A stretch of DNA of 64,000 nucleotides from Ferribacterium limneticum (GCF_020510565.1 NZ_CP075189.1:310001-374000), one strand, 5' to 3'; counted from the first letter of the stretch, positions 35,001 through 52,882 are shown. Numbers and translations are program-made. Notes: a model not told the origin generated them from the letters alone.

Positions 35001-35696
35001 ATGGCTAAGCTCACCAAAAAGCAAAAGTCCGTACAGGGCAAGATCGTTGCGATGAAACTCTATCCGGTTCAGGAAGCGCTGACGCTGGCCAAGGAAACCG
35101 CAACTGCCAAGTTCGACGAATCGATTGACGTTGCCGTCAACCTGGGTGTTGATGCACGTAAATCTGACCAGGTTGTTCGTGGTTCCGTCGTTCTTCCCGC
35201 AGGTACCGGCAAGTCCGTTCGCGTTGCCGTTTTCGCCCAGGGCGAAAAGGCCGAGGCCGCCAAGGCTGCCGGTGCTGAAGTCGTCGGTTTCGACGATCTG
35301 GCTGCCGAAGTCAAGGCTGGTAACCTGAATTTCGATGTCGTCATTGCGACGCCAGATGCCATGAAGATCGTCGGCCAACTTGGCCAGATTCTCGGTCCGC
35401 GCGGTCTGATGCCGAATCCGAAGGTTGGTACTGTGACGATGGATGTCGTTACCGCCGTGAAGAATGCAAAAGCAGGTCAGGTTCAGTACCGTACGGACAA
35501 GGCTGGCATCATTCACGCCACCATCGGTCGTGCATCGTTCTCGGTCGAAAGCCTCGAGTCCAACCTCAAGGCGCTGATCGATGCATTGAACAAGGCGAAG
35601 CCGGCTTCTTCCAAGGGGCAGTATCTTCGCAAGGTTGCTGTTGCTGCCACGATGGGCCCCGGCGTTCGCGTCGATCAGGCCACGCTGGTTGGCTAA
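35001..35696 (+). CDS. rplA: 50S ribosomal protein L1
   Basis: A 231-aa protein of the mobile L1 stalk. It has the family signature [16 protein letters not shown] near residue 130 and closes [12 protein letters not shown]. In E. coli it is the feedback repressor of its own operon by binding the rplK leader. It is separated from rplJ by a 229-base leader. Confidence 0.98.
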   Translation: MAKLTKKQKSVQGKIVAMKLYPVQEALTLAKETATAKFDESIDVAVNLGVDARKSDQVVRGSVVLPAGTGKSVRVAVFAQGEKAEAAKAAGAEVVGFDDLAAEVKAGNLNFDVVIATPDAMKIVGQLGQILGPRGLMPNPKVGTVTMDVVTAVKNAKAGQVQYRTDKAGIIHATIGRASFSVESLESNLKALIDALNKAKPASSKGQYLRKVAVAATMGPGVRVDQATLVG

Positions 35697-35699
35697 AAA

Positions 35700-35925
35700 G
35701 TACTTTGGGCTGCCGGTGGCTGCGTAAGCAATCACCGGCAGATCGTCAAAGACCGCAGGCGCCTTGGTAACAAGGCTTAATCGCGAAAGCACCCTGCGCA
35801 GACGGTGTCCCAGAACAAGATTTTCTGCTGACCGGCAACGGGCGGCATAGCTTCTGGTTCAGGTCGCCGTAGGTGCGGCGGGAAATTCTTCCCGTCGTGT
35901 TATGACTTGAAAGGAGGAAAGACCT
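35700..35925 (+). promoter_or_regulatory. L10(L12) leader upstream of rplJ
   Basis: This 226-base gap holds structured RNA. CTGCCGGTG (35710-35718) pairs with CACCGGCAG (35733-35741), and CGGGAA (35879-35884) pairs with TTCCCG (35889-35894). The long, hairpin-rich stretch before rplJ is the known site of L10-L12 autogenous control. I see no gene in it and no clear promoter. Confidence 0.6.
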
Positions 35926-36423
35926 GTGGGTCTCAATCTGAACGACAAAAAAGCGGTTGTAGCTGAGGTATCGGCACAAGTAGCCAACGCCCAGACTATC
36001 GCGATTGCCGAATATCGTGGCATTGAGGTCGGTGACCTCACCGTGCTGCGCAAGAAGGCTCGCGAATCTGGCGTCTATCTGCGCGTGTTGAAGAATACCT
36101 TGGTGCGTCGCGCCGTCGCGGACACCCCGTTCGCAGGCTTGGCAGATCACATGGTCGGTCCGCTGATTTACAGCGTATCCGCCGATCCCGTGGCTGCCGC
36201 GAAGGTGCTTAGCGATTTCGCTAAAACCAACGACAAATTGGTACTCAAGGCTGGCTCCTACGCCGGCAATGTGCTCGACAAGGCTGGTGTGCAGGCGCTT
36301 GCGTCCGTCCCGAGCCGCGAAGAGCTGCTCTCCAAGCTGCTGTACGTCATGCAAGCTCCGGTCGCCGGCTTCGTCCGCGGTCTGGCTGCCCTGGCTACCC
36401 AGCGCGAAGAAGCCGTCGCTTGA
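35926..36423 (+). CDS. rplJ: 50S ribosomal protein L10
   Basis: A 165-aa base of the L7/L12 stalk. It starts with GTG after a very strong AAGGAGG. The N-terminal rRNA-binding region is [20 protein letters not shown] with [15 protein letters not shown], and the C-terminal helix [17 protein letters not shown] binds L12 dimers. Confidence 0.98.
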   Translation: MGLNLNDKKAVVAEVSAQVANAQTIAIAEYRGIEVGDLTVLRKKARESGVYLRVLKNTLVRRAVADTPFAGLADHMVGPLIYSVSADPVAAAKVLSDFAKTNDKLVLKAGSYAGNVLDKAGVQALASVPSREELLSKLLYVMQAPVAGFVRGLAALATQREEAVA

Positions 36424-36461
36424 TCCCTACCGCATACGAACTGATTTAGGAGTTTATTGAA

Positions 36462-36833
36462 ATGGCAATTAGCAAAGAAGACATCCTGGAAGCCGTAGGC
36501 TCCCTGACCGTTATGGAACTGAATGACCTGGTCAAGGCATTCGAAGAGAAGTTTGGCGTTTCCGCCGCTGCCGTCGCCGTTGCAGGCCCGGCAGGTGGTG
36601 CAGCTGCCGCTGTCGAAGAGCAGACCGAATTCACCGTCATGCTGAACGCAGCTGGCGACAAGAAGGTCGAAGTTATCAAGGTCGTCCGTGCTGTTACCGG
36701 CCTGGGCCTCAAGGAAGCCAAGGATCTGGTTGATGGCGCTCCGAAGGCAGTCAAGGAAGGTGTTTCCAAGGCTGATGCAGAAGCCCTCAAGAAGCAACTG
36801 GAAGACGCAGGCGCCAAGGTCGAAGTCAAGTAA
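36462..36833 (+). CDS. rplL: 50S ribosomal protein L7/L12
   Basis: A 123-aa stalk protein. It has an N-terminal dimerisation helix ([20 protein letters not shown]), an Ala-rich hinge and the C-terminal factor-binding domain with [24 protein letters not shown] text ([19 protein letters not shown]). It sits 38 bases after rplJ. A strong hairpin lies after it. Confidence 0.98.
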   Translation: MAISKEDILEAVGSLTVMELNDLVKAFEEKFGVSAAAVAVAGPAGGAAAAVEEQTEFTVMLNAAGDKKVEVIKVVRAVTGLGLKEAKDLVDGAPKAVKEGVSKADAEALKKQLEDAGAKVEVK

Positions 36834-36849
36834 TCGACGCTTCGCAAGC

Positions 36850-36878
36850 GGGCTGGCGACTTTGTCGCCAGCCCTTTT
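36850..36878 (+). terminator. Terminator/attenuator between rplL and rpoB
   Basis: GGGCTGGCGAC pairs perfectly with GTCGCCAGCCC around TTT and is followed by TTTTG. In the equivalent E. coli position a partial terminator reduces rpoBC relative to rplJL. Confidence 0.8.
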
Positions 36879-36934
36879 GTGCTTTGTATTGCAGGCTTAT
36901 ACACCCCCAAAAACGAACTTGAATAACGCCAGTT

Positions 36935-36995
36935 GGCAAACGCAAACGATGCTTTCTTCTTCCCTTCCGGGGAGGAGAGTTCGTTTGCGTTTGCC
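36935..36995 (+). promoter_or_regulatory. Long inverted repeat in the rpoB leader
   Basis: GGCAAACGCAAACG (36935-36948) and CGTTTGCGTTTGCC (36982-36995) are a perfect 14-bp inverted repeat 33 bases apart, followed by TGTTTTCTC. It may be an RNase III processing site, a second attenuator, or an operator. Confidence 0.65.
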
Positions 36996-37040
36996 TGTTT
37001 TCTCAGGTTCAACGTTTGATTCCATCCTCACGGAGTTACC

Positions 37041-40000
37041 ATGACTTACTCCTTCACCGAGAAGAAACGCATCCGCAAGAGCTTCGCTAAGCGCGCCAGC
37101 GTGCTTGACGTCCCTTACTTGTTGGCGACCCAGTTGCAGTCTTTCAAGGATTTTCTGCAAGACGGCGTCGCTCCAGAGCGGCGGAAAAATGAGGGCTTGC
37201 AGGCTGCATTCACCTCCATATTTCCTATCGTTTCGCATTCTGGCAACGCTCGCTTGGAGTTCGTCAGCTATATGCTGGGTGAGCCGGCATTTGATGTCAC
37301 GGAATGCCAGCAACGTGGTCTGACCTTTGCCTCGTCGCTGCGTGCGAAGGTCCGTTTGGTCATCATGGATCGAGAAGCACCGGATACGGTGAAAGAAGTC
37401 AAGGAGCAGGAAGTTTACATGGGCGAAATGCCTTTGATGACGACCAACGGTTCCTTCGTGATCAATGGTACCGAACGGGTTATCGTTTCTCAGTTGCATC
37501 GCTCTCCTGGTGTATTTTTCGAGCATGACCGCGGCAAAACCCATAGCTCCGGCAAGCTGCTTTTCTCTGCTCGCGTGATTCCTTACCGTGGCTCATGGCT
37601 GGATTTCGAATTTGATCCGAAAGACACGCTGTTCTTCCGCGTAGACCGTCGTCGCAAGATGCCCGTTACCACGCTGCTCAAGGCTATCGGCATGTCTTCC
37701 GAGGAAATCCTTGCGCAGTTCTTCGAGTTCGATACTTTCCTGCTAGCCAAGGATAAAATCGAGTTCACTCTGGTTCCGGAACGCTTGCGTGGCGAAGTCG
37801 CTCGATTCGACTTCGTCGCTCCTGATGGCAAGGTTATTGTTGCCAAAGACAAGCGTATTACCGCCAAGCACATTCGTGATATTGCAACTGCTGCCATCAA
37901 GCAAATTGCTGTGCCAGAGGAGTTTCTGGTCGGGCGCGTCGTCGCCAAGAACATCATTGACAAGGCGACTGGAGAAGTTGTCGCAAACGCCAATGACGAA
38001 ATTACCGAGACCTTACTCGCCAAATTGCGCGAATCCGAGATTTTTACGATCGAAACCCTGTACACAAACGAACTCGATCGTGGCTCGTTTATTTCGAACA
38101 CGCTGCGTTCCGACGAAACAGCCACCCGCCAAGCCGCCCGTGTTGCCATATATCGCATGATGCGTCCAGGTGAGCCGCCAACGGAAGAGGCTGTCGAAAT
38201 ACTGTTCAATGGTTTGTTCTATTCCGACGAACGCTACGATCTGTCGGGCGTTGGTCGGATGAAATTCAATCGTCGCCTGACTCGCCCTGACGTCATTGAA
38301 TACAAGCTGATGCTCAAGGGTCTTGCCTCAAAGGCCGAAGCAGCGCTGAAAAACCTGGCCGAAGCTTCCGGTTTTGCACTGTCTGCCATTCAGGATTTAG
38401 TCGGCTTGATGCCCTATGGTGCCCGCGCCATGGTCGAAAATGTCACGCTGGCGGAAGCCGAAGCGCTCGCCGCCAAGATCAAGCCGCTCGGTGCCAATAT
38501 TGAAGTGCGCGAGCAACTGACCCTGTCGCCGCGCGACATTGTTGAAGTCATCAAGATCCTCGTCGAACTGCGTAATGGTCGCGGTGAAATCGACGATATC
38601 GATCACTTGGGTAACCGTCGCGTTCGTTCCGTTGGCGAACTGGCCGAAAATCAGTTCCGTGCAGGTTTGGTTCGGGTTGAACGTGCAGTCAAAGAGCGTT
38701 TGTCGCAAGCTGAGTCTGACAACCTGATGCCCCATGATCTGATCAATGCCAAGCCGATCAGTGCTGCTATCAAGGAATTTTTCGGTTCCAGCCAACTGTC
38801 GCAGTTTATGGACCAAACCAACCCGCTGTCGGAAATCACCCATAAGCGCCGTGTTTCGGCCCTTGGCCCAGGTGGTCTGACACGCGAGCGTGCAGGCTTC
38901 GAGGTGCGTGACGTGCATCCCACCCACTATGGTCGTGTCTGCCCGATCGAAACGCCGGAAGGTCCGAATATTGGCCTGATCAACTCGTTAGCTCTGTTTG
39001 CTCGTGTCAATAGCTATGGCTTCATCGAAACCGCATACCGCAAGGTAGTGGATAGCCAAGTTACCGATCAGATCGAATATCTGTCGGCTATTGAAGAAGG
39101 TAACTACGTCGTCGCTCAGGCCAACGCCTCGCTGCTCGAGGGCCGTCTGTCCGATGACCTTGTCACTTGCCGCGAAAAGGGCGAAACGATTCTGGCCGAG
39201 CCAGCGCGTGTTCAATACATGGACGTTGCTCCAGGCCAGATCGTGTCCGTTGCAGCCTCGCTGATTCCCTTCCTCGAGCACGATGACGCGAACCGCGCCT
39301 TGATGGGTGCCAACATGCAGCGCCAGGCAGTTCCTTGCTTGCGTCCGGAAAAACCGCTGGTTGGCACCGGCATCGAGCGTACTGTTGCGGTCGACTCTGG
39401 TACGGCCGTGGTTGCACTGCGCGGTGGCAAAGTTGACTATGTTGATGCCGCACGCGTCGTGGTCCGCGTTAATGATGATGAAACCATTGCAGGTGAAGTT
39501 GGTGTCGATATTTATAATTTGGTCAAGTACACCCGTTCCAACCAGAACACCAATATCAACCAGCGCCCGCTGGTAAGAGTGGGCGACCACATCGCCAAGG
39601 GCGACGTGGTGGCAGATGGCGCTTCGACCGACAAGGGTGAGTTGGCTCTTGGTCAGAACATGCTGATCGCCTTTATGCCTTGGAACGGCTACAACTTCGA
39701 AGACTCGATTTTGATCTCCGAACGCGTTGTGGCCGAAGACCGTTATACCTCGATTCACATCGAGGAATTGACGGTCGTCGCTCGCGACACCAAGCTTGGC
39801 CCTGAAGAAATTACCCGCGATATCGCATCGCTGGGTGAGTCGCAACTGTCCCGTCTGGATGATTCCGGCATCGTTTACATCGGCGCCGAAGTTGAAGCTG
39901 CCGACGTGCTCGTTGGCAAGGTCACCCCCAAGGGCGAAACCCAGTTGACGCCCGAAGAGAAGCTGTTGCGCGCCATCTTCGGCGAAAAGGCTTCTGATGT

Positions 40001-41321
40001 TAAGGACACCTCGCTGCGCGTCCCGTCGGGCATCGCCGGTACCGTTATCGACGTTCAGGTGTTCACCCGCGAAGGTATCGAGCGCGACAAGCGTGCCCAG
40101 TCGATCATTGACGAGCATCTGCGTCACTACAAGCTCGACCTCGCCGACCAGATGCGTATTGTTGAACGCGACGCCTTTGCTCGTGTCGAACGTCTGATCC
40201 TCGGCAAGAAGGCCAATGGCGGCCCGAAGAAGCTGGCCAAGGGTTCGGTGGTCGAGAAGGATTATCTTGATGGCATGGATCCTCATCACTGGTTCGACAT
40301 TCGTCTTGCCGACGATGAGGTGGCCCAGCAACTGGAGCAGGTCAAGGATGGTCTGGAGCAAGCCCGCAAGGACTTCGACATTGCTTTCGAAGGCAAGCGC
40401 AAGAAGCTGACGCAGGGCGACGAACTGCCGCCGGGCGTCCAGAAGATGGTCAAGGTCTATGTTGCAGTGAAGCGTCGTCTGCAGCCGGGTGACAAGATGG
40501 CTGGTCGTCACGGTAACAAGGGTGTTGTGTCCCGCATCCTGCCGGTTGAAGACATGCCTCACATGGAAGATGGCAGCCCGGTTGATATCGTGCTGAACCC
40601 GCTGGGTGTGCCGTCACGGATGAACGTTGGTCAGATTCTTGAGGTTCACCTCGGTCTCGCTGCCAAGGGCCTTGGTCACAAAATTGGCGCCATGCTGCGC
40701 GCCCAGTCCAGCGCCAAGGAAGTTCGCGGTTTCCTGGACCAGATCTACAATTCCAGTGGCAAGTCCGAGAATCTCGAGGAGTTGAACGATACTGAAGTCC
40801 TCGAAATGGCTGGTAACCTGACCAACGGCGTGCCGTTCGCAACGCCTGTTTTCGACGGTGCCAAGGAAGAGGAAATCAAGGCTATGCTGGCGATGGCAGG
40901 CATGCCCTCTTCCGGTCAGATGACCTTGTTCGACGGCCGTACTGGCGAGGCATTCGAGCGTAAGGTGACGGTTGGATACATGCACTATCTGAAGCTACAT
41001 CACTTGGTTGACGACAAGATGCACGCCCGCTCGACCGGCCCGTACTCGCTGGTTACTCAGCAACCGCTGGGCGGCAAGGCCCAGTTTGGTGGCCAGCGCT
41101 TCGGTGAAATGGAAGTGTGGGCCCTCGAAGCCTACGGCGCATCGTATGTGCTGCAGGAAATGCTGACCGTGAAGTCCGATGACGTGAATGGTCGTACGAA
41201 GGTGTACGAAAACATCGTCAAGGGCGAGCACAGGATCGATGCCGGGATGCCGGAATCCTTCAATGTGCTGGTCAAGGAAATCCGTTCGCTGGCGATCGAT
41301 ATCGATCTGGAACGTTACTGA
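37041..41321 (+). CDS. rpoB: RNA polymerase beta subunit
   Basis: A 1426-aa catalytic subunit. The rifampicin-region text [20 protein letters not shown] and [12 protein letters not shown] is wild-type in appearance, and the C-terminal [20 protein letters not shown] is present. The hybrid-binding region includes [13 protein letters not shown]. The ATG is preceded by CGGAG. rpoC follows after 21 bases. No frameshift or insertion is seen. Confidence 0.99.
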   Translation: MTYSFTEKKRIRKSFAKRASVLDVPYLLATQLQSFKDFLQDGVAPERRKNEGLQAAFTSIFPIVSHSGNARLEFVSYMLGEPAFDVTECQQRGLTFASSLRAKVRLVIMDREAPDTVKEVKEQEVYMGEMPLMTTNGSFVINGTERVIVSQLHRSPGVFFEHDRGKTHSSGKLLFSARVIPYRGSWLDFEFDPKDTLFFRVDRRRKMPVTTLLKAIGMSSEEILAQFFEFDTFLLAKDKIEFTLVPERLRGEVARFDFVAPDGKVIVAKDKRITAKHIRDIATAAIKQIAVPEEFLVGRVVAKNIIDKATGEVVANANDEITETLLAKLRESEIFTIETLYTNELDRGSFISNTLRSDETATRQAARVAIYRMMRPGEPPTEEAVEILFNGLFYSDERYDLSGVGRMKFNRRLTRPDVIEYKLMLKGLASKAEAALKNLAEASGFALSAIQDLVGLMPYGARAMVENVTLAEAEALAAKIKPLGANIEVREQLTLSPRDIVEVIKILVELRNGRGEIDDIDHLGNRRVRSVGELAENQFRAGLVRVERAVKERLSQAESDNLMPHDLINAKPISAAIKEFFGSSQLSQFMDQTNPLSEITHKRRVSALGPGGLTRERAGFEVRDVHPTHYGRVCPIETPEGPNIGLINSLALFARVNSYGFIETAYRKVVDSQVTDQIEYLSAIEEGNYVVAQANASLLEGRLSDDLVTCREKGETILAEPARVQYMDVAPGQIVSVAASLIPFLEHDDANRALMGANMQRQAVPCLRPEKPLVGTGIERTVAVDSGTAVVALRGGKVDYVDAARVVVRVNDDETIAGEVGVDIYNLVKYTRSNQNTNINQRPLVRVGDHIAKGDVVADGASTDKGELALGQNMLIAFMPWNGYNFEDSILISERVVAEDRYTSIHIEELTVVARDTKLGPEEITRDIASLGESQLSRLDDSGIVYIGAEVEAADVLVGKVTPKGETQLTPEEKLLRAIFGEKASDVKDTSLRVPSGIAGTVIDVQVFTREGIERDKRAQSIIDEHLRHYKLDLADQMRIVERDAFARVERLILGKKANGGPKKLAKGSVVEKDYLDGMDPHHWFDIRLADDEVAQQLEQVKDGLEQARKDFDIAFEGKRKKLTQGDELPPGVQKMVKVYVAVKRRLQPGDKMAGRHGNKGVVSRILPVEDMPHMEDGSPVDIVLNPLGVPSRMNVGQILEVHLGLAAKGLGHKIGAMLRAQSSAKEVRGFLDQIYNSSGKSENLEELNDTEVLEMAGNLTNGVPFATPVFDGAKEEEIKAMLAMAGMPSSGQMTLFDGRTGEAFERKVTVGYMHYLKLHHLVDDKMHARSTGPYSLVTQQPLGGKAQFGGQRFGEMEVWALEAYGASYVLQEMLTVKSDDVNGRTKVYENIVKGEHRIDAGMPESFNVLVKEIRSLAIDIDLERY

Positions 41322-41342
41322 TTTAGGGCTGGGAGTTAAACG

Positions 41343-45554
<4,212 letters not shown>

Positions 45555-45563
45555 GTCTGTAGG

Positions 45564-45594
45564 CAAGCCCCTTGTCTCGTTGACAAGGGGCTTG
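45564..45594 (+). terminator. Hairpin after rpoC
   Basis: CAAGCCCCTTGTC pairs perfectly with GACAAGGGGCTTG around TCGTT, with no T-run. It is likely a partial terminator or 3'-end stabiliser between rpoBC and the str genes. Confidence 0.6.
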
Positions 45595-45712
45595 ATCGGC
45601 CATAGAATTTATGGTCTTTGTCGGCGGGGGCTAATCATTGTCTCCGCTTTGGATAACAAAATAGCCGTCGTGTACCAGTCATTCTGTGCCCGGCCGTTGA
45701 AGGAAGTTTGAT

Positions 45713-46090
45713 ATGCCGACCATTAACCAGCTCGTGCGCAAGCCGCGCGTAGCCGAAAAGGCCAAGAGCAAGGTTCCTGCTCTGGAAAAGTGCCCGCAGA
45801 AGCGTGGTGTCTGTACCCGTGTTTATACTACCACCCCAAAAAAGCCGAACTCCGCTCTCCGTAAGGTTTGCAAGGTTCGTCTGACGAATGGCTTCGAAGT
45901 CATTTCCTATATCGGTGGTGAAGGTCACAATCTGCAGGAGCACTCTGTGGTCCTGATCCGTGGTGGTCGTGTCAAGGACTTGCCGGGTGTGCGTTACCAC
46001 ACTGTGCGCGGCTCCCTCGATACGCAGGGTGTCAAGGATCGTAAGCAGTCCCGTTCAAAATACGGGGCCAAGCGTCCGAAGGCTGCTTAA
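45713..46090 (+). CDS. rpsL: 30S ribosomal protein S12
   Basis: A 125-aa decoding-centre protein. [14 protein letters not shown] contains the two lysines mutated in streptomycin resistance, both wild type here. [14 protein letters not shown] contains the aspartate methylthiolated by RimO. GAAGGAAGTTTGAT precedes the ATG. It heads the str genes. Confidence 0.98.
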   Translation: MPTINQLVRKPRVAEKAKSKVPALEKCPQKRGVCTRVYTTTPKKPNSALRKVCKVRLTNGFEVISYIGGEGHNLQEHSVVLIRGGRVKDLPGVRYHTVRGSLDTQGVKDRKQSRSKYGAKRPKAA

Positions 46091-46140
46091 TTCAATTAGT
46101 GGCTTAAGTAAGTGGCCGTCCCCTTGGGCGGTCGGGAGAG

Positions 46141-46171
46141 GCCGGGAGGGTAAAACCCTAGCCCGGCTTTT
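46141..46171 (+). promoter_or_regulatory. rpsL-rpsG intercistronic hairpin (possible S7 site)
   Basis: GCCGGG plus AGGGT pairs with ACCCT plus CCCGGC, with AG bulged, followed by TTTTC. In E. coli S7 represses the str operon by binding this intercistronic RNA; here the same gap holds a strong hairpin. It could also act as a weak terminator. Confidence 0.5.
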
Positions 46172-46200
46172 CAACTGAATCGTGTTTAATAGAGGTCAAT

Positions 46201-46671
46201 ATGCCCCGTCGTCGTGAAGTACCCAAGCGTGACATTCTCCCGGATCCGAAGTTCGGCAATGTCGATGTCTCCAAGTTTGTAAACGCCATCATGCAAAGCG
46301 GCAAAAAATCTGTTGCCGAACGCATCGTCTATGGTGCTTTCGATATCATCACCAGCAAGTCAGGCAAGGATCCGCTCGAAGTCTTCGCTTCTGCGATGGC
46401 AAACGTTCGTCCGATGGTCGAAGTGAAATCGCGCCGCGTCGGTGGTGCCAACTACCAGGTTCCGGTCGAAGTTCGCCCGGCTCGTCGCGCTGCGCTTGCC
46501 ATGCGCTGGTTGCGAGAGTCTGCCCGCAAGCGTTCCGAGAAGTCCATGGGTCAGCGCCTTGCTGCCGAAATGCTGGAAGCCGCTGAAAACCGTGGTGGTG
46601 CCGTCAAGAAGCGTGACGAAGTGCACCGCATGGCTGATGCCAACAAGGCCTTCGCTCACTTCCGCTTCTAA
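46201..46671 (+). CDS. rpsG: 30S ribosomal protein S7
   Basis: A 156-aa head-assembly protein. It starts [19 protein letters not shown] and contains [20 protein letters not shown] and a C-terminal basic helix [29 protein letters not shown] precedes the ATG. It is likely the autogenous regulator of the str genes. Confidence 0.98.
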   Translation: MPRRREVPKRDILPDPKFGNVDVSKFVNAIMQSGKKSVAERIVYGAFDIITSKSGKDPLEVFASAMANVRPMVEVKSRRVGGANYQVPVEVRPARRAALAMRWLRESARKRSEKSMGQRLAAEMLEAAENRGGAVKKRDEVHRMADANKAFAHFRF

Positions 46672-46689
46672 TTTTCAAAGGGCTTTAAC

Positions 46690-48783
<2,094 letters not shown>

Positions 48784-48800
48784 TTGCGGGAGAACGGATA

Positions 48801-49991
48801 ATGGCAAAAGAGAAATTTGAACGTACGAAGCCGCACGTAAACGTTGGCACGATTGGTCACGTTGACCATGGCAAGACGACGCTGACGGCGGCGATCACGA
48901 CGGTGCTGTCCGCCAAGTTTGGTGGTTCGGCCAAGAAGTATGACGAAATCGACGCGGCGCCGGAAGAAAAGGCTCGCGGTATTACCATCAACACCGCCCA
49001 CGTCGAATACGAAACCGCCAATCGTCACTACGCCCACGTTGATTGCCCGGGTCACGCTGACTACGTCAAGAACATGATTACCGGTGCTGCCCAGATGGAC
49101 GGCGCCATTCTTGTCTGTTCCGCCGCTGACGGCCCGATGCCGCAGACCCGCGAGCACATCCTGCTGGCTCGTCAAGTTGGCGTACCGTACGTTCTCGTGT
49201 TCATGAACAAGTGCGACATGGTTGACGACGCCGAACTGCTCGAACTCGTCGAAATGGAACTCCGTGAGCTCCTCTCCAAGTACGACTTCCCGGGCGACGA
49301 CACCCCGATCATTCACGGCTCTGCCCTGAAGGCGCTCGAAGGCGACCAGTCCGAAATCGGCGAACCCTCCATCTTCCGTCTGGCTGATGCTCTGGACTCC
49401 TACATTCCGACCCCGGAACGTGCGATTGACCAGCCCTTCCTGATGCCGGTTGAAGACGTCTTCTCCATCTCGGGTCGCGGCACCGTGGTGACTGGTCGTA
49501 TCGAGCGTGGGGTGGTCAAGGTTGGCGAAGAAATCGAAATCGTTGGTATCCGTCCGACCGTCAAGACCACCTGCACCGGTGTTGAAATGTTCCGCAAGCT
49601 ACTCGACCAAGGTCAGGCCGGCGACAACGTTGGCGCACTGCTGCGTGGAACCAAGCGTGAAGACGTCGAGCGCGGCCAAGTGCTGTGCAAGCCGGGCTCT
49701 GTCAAGCCGCACACCCACTTCACCTCGGAAGTGTACATCCTGTCCAAGGACGAAGGCGGTCGTCACACCCCGTTCTTCAATGGTTACCGTCCCCAGTTCT
49801 ACTTCCGTACGACCGACGTGACCGGCTCCATCGACCTGCCGGAAGGCGTCGAGATGGTGATGCCTGGCGACAACATCGCCATGACCATCAAGCTGATCGC
49901 TCCGATCGCCATGGAAGAAGGTCTGCGCTTCGCCATCCGTGAAGGCGGTCGTACCGTCGGCGCCGGCGTCGTCGCCAAGATCATCGAGTAA
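48801..49991 (+). CDS. tufA: Elongation factor Tu, copy 2
   Basis: A 396-aa protein identical to the product at 32226. It follows fusA by 17 bases. The first ten codons use different synonyms from tufB; the remainder is the same except codon 37 (TCC here, TCT there). The divergent 5' end directly abuts a different leader (GGGAGAACGGATA), which marks the edge of the homogenised tract. Confidence 0.98.
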   Translation: MAKEKFERTKPHVNVGTIGHVDHGKTTLTAAITTVLSAKFGGSAKKYDEIDAAPEEKARGITINTAHVEYETANRHYAHVDCPGHADYVKNMITGAAQMDGAILVCSAADGPMPQTREHILLARQVGVPYVLVFMNKCDMVDDAELLELVEMELRELLSKYDFPGDDTPIIHGSALKALEGDQSEIGEPSIFRLADALDSYIPTPERAIDQPFLMPVEDVFSISGRGTVVTGRIERGVVKVGEEIEIVGIRPTVKTTCTGVEMFRKLLDQGQAGDNVGALLRGTKREDVERGQVLCKPGSVKPHTHFTSEVYILSKDEGGRHTPFFNGYRPQFYFRTTDVTGSIDLPEGVEMVMPGDNIAMTIKLIAPIAMEEGLRFAIREGGRTVGAGVVAKIIE

Positions 49992-50010
49992 TTCGTTCTT
50001 TTAATAATCC

Positions 50011-50032
50011 GGGGTGAGGCTCGCTTCACCCC
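50011..50032 (+). terminator. Hairpin between tufA and rpsJ
   Basis: GGGGTGA (50011-50017) pairs with TCACCCC (50026-50032). It is preceded by AATAATCC (50003-50010), which resembles the -10 region seen at other ribosomal promoters here. No T-run follows. Confidence 0.45.
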
Positions 50033-50053
50033 ATCGCTCTTTGGAAGCCAAAC

Positions 50054-50365
50054 ATGCAAAACCAGAAAATTCGTATCCGTCTCAAGGCCTTCGACTATCG
50101 CCTGATCGATCAATCCGCTCAGGAAATCGTCGAAACCGCCAAGCGTACCGGTGCGGTTGTTCGCGGTCCCGTGCCGTTGCCAACTCGCAAACAGCGCTTT
50201 GACATCCTGCGTTCGCCGCACGTCAATAAGGCTTCCCGTGATCAGTTGGAAATTCGTACCCATCTGCGTCTGATGGATATCGTTGATCCGACTGACAAGA
50301 CCGTTGATGCGCTGATGAAGCTGGATCTGCCAGCTGGCGTGGACGTCGAAATCAAGTTGCAGTAA
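50054..50365 (+). CDS. rpsJ: 30S ribosomal protein S10
   Basis: A 103-aa protein, also NusE, which joins NusG in transcription-translation coupling. The sequence [20 protein letters not shown], the loop [20 protein letters not shown] and the ending [13 protein letters not shown] are typical. A TTGCAG/TATAAT promoter-like pair overlaps its last codons and stop. Confidence 0.98.
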   Translation: MQNQKIRIRLKAFDYRLIDQSAQEIVETAKRTGAVVRGPVPLPTRKQRFDILRSPHVNKASRDQLEIRTHLRLMDIVDPTDKTVDALMKLDLPAGVDVEIKLQ

Positions 50366-50385
50366 TAAGGGTTAGCGGATATAAT
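50357..50385 (+). promoter_or_regulatory. Predicted internal promoter before rplC
   Basis: TTGCAG (50357-50362), a 17-base spacer and a perfect TATAAT (50380-50385) are followed by CCGCGCC. The -10 lies at the centre of the palindrome GCGGATATAATCCGC. The -35 overlaps the rpsJ stop. The 90-base leader downstream could let rplC-rpsQ be expressed apart from tufA-rpsJ. Confidence 0.5.
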
Positions 50386-50474
50386 CCGCGCCTTTCGGGG
50401 GTGGCCGGCGACGGCTGCCCGTTTGTTGTTTTACATCGACCGGCCAATCGCAGCCGGCGATGAGGAGAATAACC

Positions 50475-51113
50475 ATGAGTCTAGGCCTTGTTGGTCGCAA
50501 GGTTGGCATGACTCGCATTTTTGCCGAGGATGGTGCGTCCATTCCGGTAACTGTGCTTGACGTGTCTAACAACCGAGTGACCCAAGTAAAAACGCCGGAG
50601 ATCGATGGCTACTCAGCCATTCAGGTCGCATTCGGCAAGCGCCGTGCCTCTCGTGTTTCGAAGCCCCTTGCTGGCCATCTGGCCAAGGCGGGTGTCGAAG
50701 CCGGGCATGTGCTCAAGGAGTTCCTGATCGGTGCTGATCAGCTCGCCTCTTTCAAGGCGGGCGACCAGGTTGCCGTCACCATTTTTGCCGAAGGGCAAAA
50801 GGTTGATGTGACCGGTAGCTCCATCGGTAAGGGTTTCCAGGGTGGTATCAAGCGCCACAATTTCAGTTCAAACCGTGCAACCCATGGTAACTCGCTGTCG
50901 CATAACGCGCCGGGTTCCATCGGTATGGCGCAGGATCCGGGTCGTGTTTTTCCGGGTAAGCGCATGGCCGGGCATATGGGCGATGTTCAGTCGACCATGC
51001 AGGGGCTGACGATTGTTCGCGTTGATGCTGACCGCCAGCTGTTGCTGGTCAAGGGTGCCGTTCCCGGCGCCAAGGGTTCTGACGTCGTCGTGCGTCCGGC
51101 AGTCAAGGGCTAA
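50475..51113 (+). CDS. rplC: 50S ribosomal protein L3
   Basis: A 212-aa protein near the peptidyl transferase centre. It starts [16 protein letters not shown] and contains [19 protein letters not shown] with the PrmB-type Gln region. ATG 50475 is preceded by GAGGAGAATAACC; the upstream in-frame ATG at 50460 overlaps that ribosome site and is rejected. Confidence 0.98.
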   Translation: MSLGLVGRKVGMTRIFAEDGASIPVTVLDVSNNRVTQVKTPEIDGYSAIQVAFGKRRASRVSKPLAGHLAKAGVEAGHVLKEFLIGADQLASFKAGDQVAVTIFAEGQKVDVTGSSIGKGFQGGIKRHNFSSNRATHGNSLSHNAPGSIGMAQDPGRVFPGKRMAGHMGDVQSTMQGLTIVRVDADRQLLLVKGAVPGAKGSDVVVRPAVKG

Positions 51114-51122
51114 GGGGGCGAC

Positions 51123-51746
51123 ATGGAACTCAAGGTAATTAACGAACAAGGCCAGGAATCCGCCAAGCTGCAGGCTTCCGATGTGCTGTTCGGTCGCGAT
51201 TTCAATGAAGCGCTGGTTCACCAGATCGTCGTTGCCTACCAGGCTAACGCACGTTCCGGCGACCGTCAGCAGAAGGATCGCTCCGAAGTCCGTCATACCA
51301 CCACCAAGCCGTGGCGCCAAAAGGGTACGGGTCGTGCCCGTGCTGGTAGCAATGGCAGCCCGCTGTGGCGTGGAGGCGGTCGTATTTTCCCGAATTCTCC
51401 AGAAGAGAATTTCAGCCAGAAGGTTAACAAGAAGATGTTCCGCGCCGGCATGGCTGCGATCCTCTCCGAGTTGGCTCGCCAGGACCGTCTCGTCGTCATC
51501 GACGATCTGTCCGTCGATGCGCCCAAGACCAAGCTTTTCATGCAGAAGCTCAAGGATCTGGGTCTCGAAGGCAAGCTTCTGGTCATCACCGACGCGCTGA
51601 GCGAGAACCTCTATCTCTCGTCGCGCAACCTGCCCAATGTTCTGGTGCTGGAAGCCCAGGAAGCCGATCCGGTTTCCCTGGTCCGCTTCCCCAAGGTCCT
51701 CGTGACCAAGAACGCCGTGGCCAAGTTCGAGGAGATGTGGGGATGA
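51123..51746 (+). CDS. rplD: 50S ribosomal protein L4
   Basis: A 207-aa protein with the exit-tunnel loop [20 protein letters not shown] followed by WRGGGRIFP. In E. coli L4 represses the S10 operon at both transcription and translation. It overlaps rplW by four bases (ATGA). Confidence 0.98.
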   Translation: MELKVINEQGQESAKLQASDVLFGRDFNEALVHQIVVAYQANARSGDRQQKDRSEVRHTTTKPWRQKGTGRARAGSNGSPLWRGGGRIFPNSPEENFSQKVNKKMFRAGMAAILSELARQDRLVVIDDLSVDAPKTKLFMQKLKDLGLEGKLLVITDALSENLYLSSRNLPNVLVLEAQEADPVSLVRFPKVLVTKNAVAKFEEMWG

Positions 51747-52045
51747 ATCAAGAGCGTCTGATGCAGGTGCTGCTGGCACCGCAAATCTCCGAGAAGGCCA
51801 CCTACGTTGCTGACAGGCACAACCAGGTGATCTTCCGCGTCGCTTCCGATGCCACCAAGCCGGAAATCAAGGCTGCCGTTGAACTGCTGTTCAAGGTTGA
51901 AGTCGGTGCCGTTCAGGTCGCCAACGTTAAGGGCAAGGTCAAGCGGTTCAAGGGTGCGGTCGGTCGTCGCAAGGGCTGGAAGAAAGCCTACGTGAGCCTC
52001 AAGCCGGGCCAGGAACTGAATTTTGTTGAAGGGGGGAATGCGTAA
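51743..52045 (+). CDS. rplW: 50S ribosomal protein L23
   Basis: A 100-aa exit-tunnel protein and docking site for trigger factor and SRP. The start at ATG 51743 gives [19 protein letters not shown] and overlaps the rplD stop; GAGGAGATGTGGGG supplies the ribosome site. The C-terminus [20 protein letters not shown] is typical. Confidence 0.97.
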   Translation: MNQERLMQVLLAPQISEKATYVADRHNQVIFRVASDATKPEIKAAVELLFKVEVGAVQVANVKGKVKRFKGAVGRRKGWKKAYVSLKPGQELNFVEGGNA

Positions 52046-52872
52046 TGGCACTCGTTAAAGTCAAGCCGACTTCCCCGGGTCGTCGCGCCGTTGTTCAGGT
52101 GGTTAATCCCAACCTGCACAAGGGCAAGCCGTTCGCCCCGCTGGTTGAAGCCAAGTCTGGCAACGCCGGTCGCAACAACAATGGCCGCATTACCGTTCGC
52201 CATCAGGGCGGCGGTCACAAGCAGGCTTACCGCGTCATCGATTTCAAGCGCAACAAGGACGGCATTCCGGCCAAGGTTGAGCGTCTGGAATACGATCCGA
52301 ACCGTACCGCCAACATCGCACTGCTGTGCTATGCCGACGGTGAGCGTCGCTACATCATCGCCAACAAGGGCATGGTCGTGGGTCAGGCGATCATGAGCGG
52401 CTCGGAGGCGCCGATCAAGTCGGGCAACGCCCTGCCGATCCGCAACATTCCGGTTGGTACGACCATCTGCTGTGTCGAGATGCTGCCTGGCAAGGGCGCG
52501 CAAATCGCCCGCTCGGCCGGTACCTCCGTCCAGCTGCTGGCCCGTGAAGGTTCGTATGCTCAGATCCGCCTCCGCTCCGGCGAAGTGCGTCGCGTGCATG
52601 TCGAATGTCGCGCCACCATCGGTGAAGTTGGCAACGAAGAACACAACCTGCGCAAGTTCGGCAAAGCCGGTGCTATGCGTTGGCGTGGTATTCGCCCGAC
52701 CGTTCGCGGTACAGCCATGAACCCGGTTGATCACCCCCATGGTGGTGGTGAAGGCAAGACCGGCGAAGGTCGCGTGCCAGTCAATCCGTGGGGTCAGCCC
52801 ACCAAGGGTTACCGCACCCGCAGCAACAAGCGCACGAACAGCATGATCGTTCAGCGCCGTCACAAGCGTTAA
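52045..52872 (+). CDS. rplB: 50S ribosomal protein L2
   Basis: A 275-aa core protein of the peptidyl transferase region. The conserved [20 protein letters not shown] includes the functional histidine near residue 229. The start overlaps the rplW stop by one base (TAATG). The basic C-terminus [12 protein letters not shown] is present. Confidence 0.98.
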   Translation: MALVKVKPTSPGRRAVVQVVNPNLHKGKPFAPLVEAKSGNAGRNNNGRITVRHQGGGHKQAYRVIDFKRNKDGIPAKVERLEYDPNRTANIALLCYADGERRYIIANKGMVVGQAIMSGSEAPIKSGNALPIRNIPVGTTICCVEMLPGKGAQIARSAGTSVQLLAREGSYAQIRLRSGEVRRVHVECRATIGEVGNEEHNLRKFGKAGAMRWRGIRPTVRGTAMNPVDHPHGGGEGKTGEGRVPVNPWGQPTKGYRTRSNKRTNSMIVQRRHKR

Positions 52873-52882
52873 GGGGTAGGAA

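Noticed and set aside
50003..50008. AATAAT as a firm rpsJ promoter
   Set aside because: No acceptable -35 element lies 15-19 bases upstream, so I only mention the shared -10 text and do not call a promoter.
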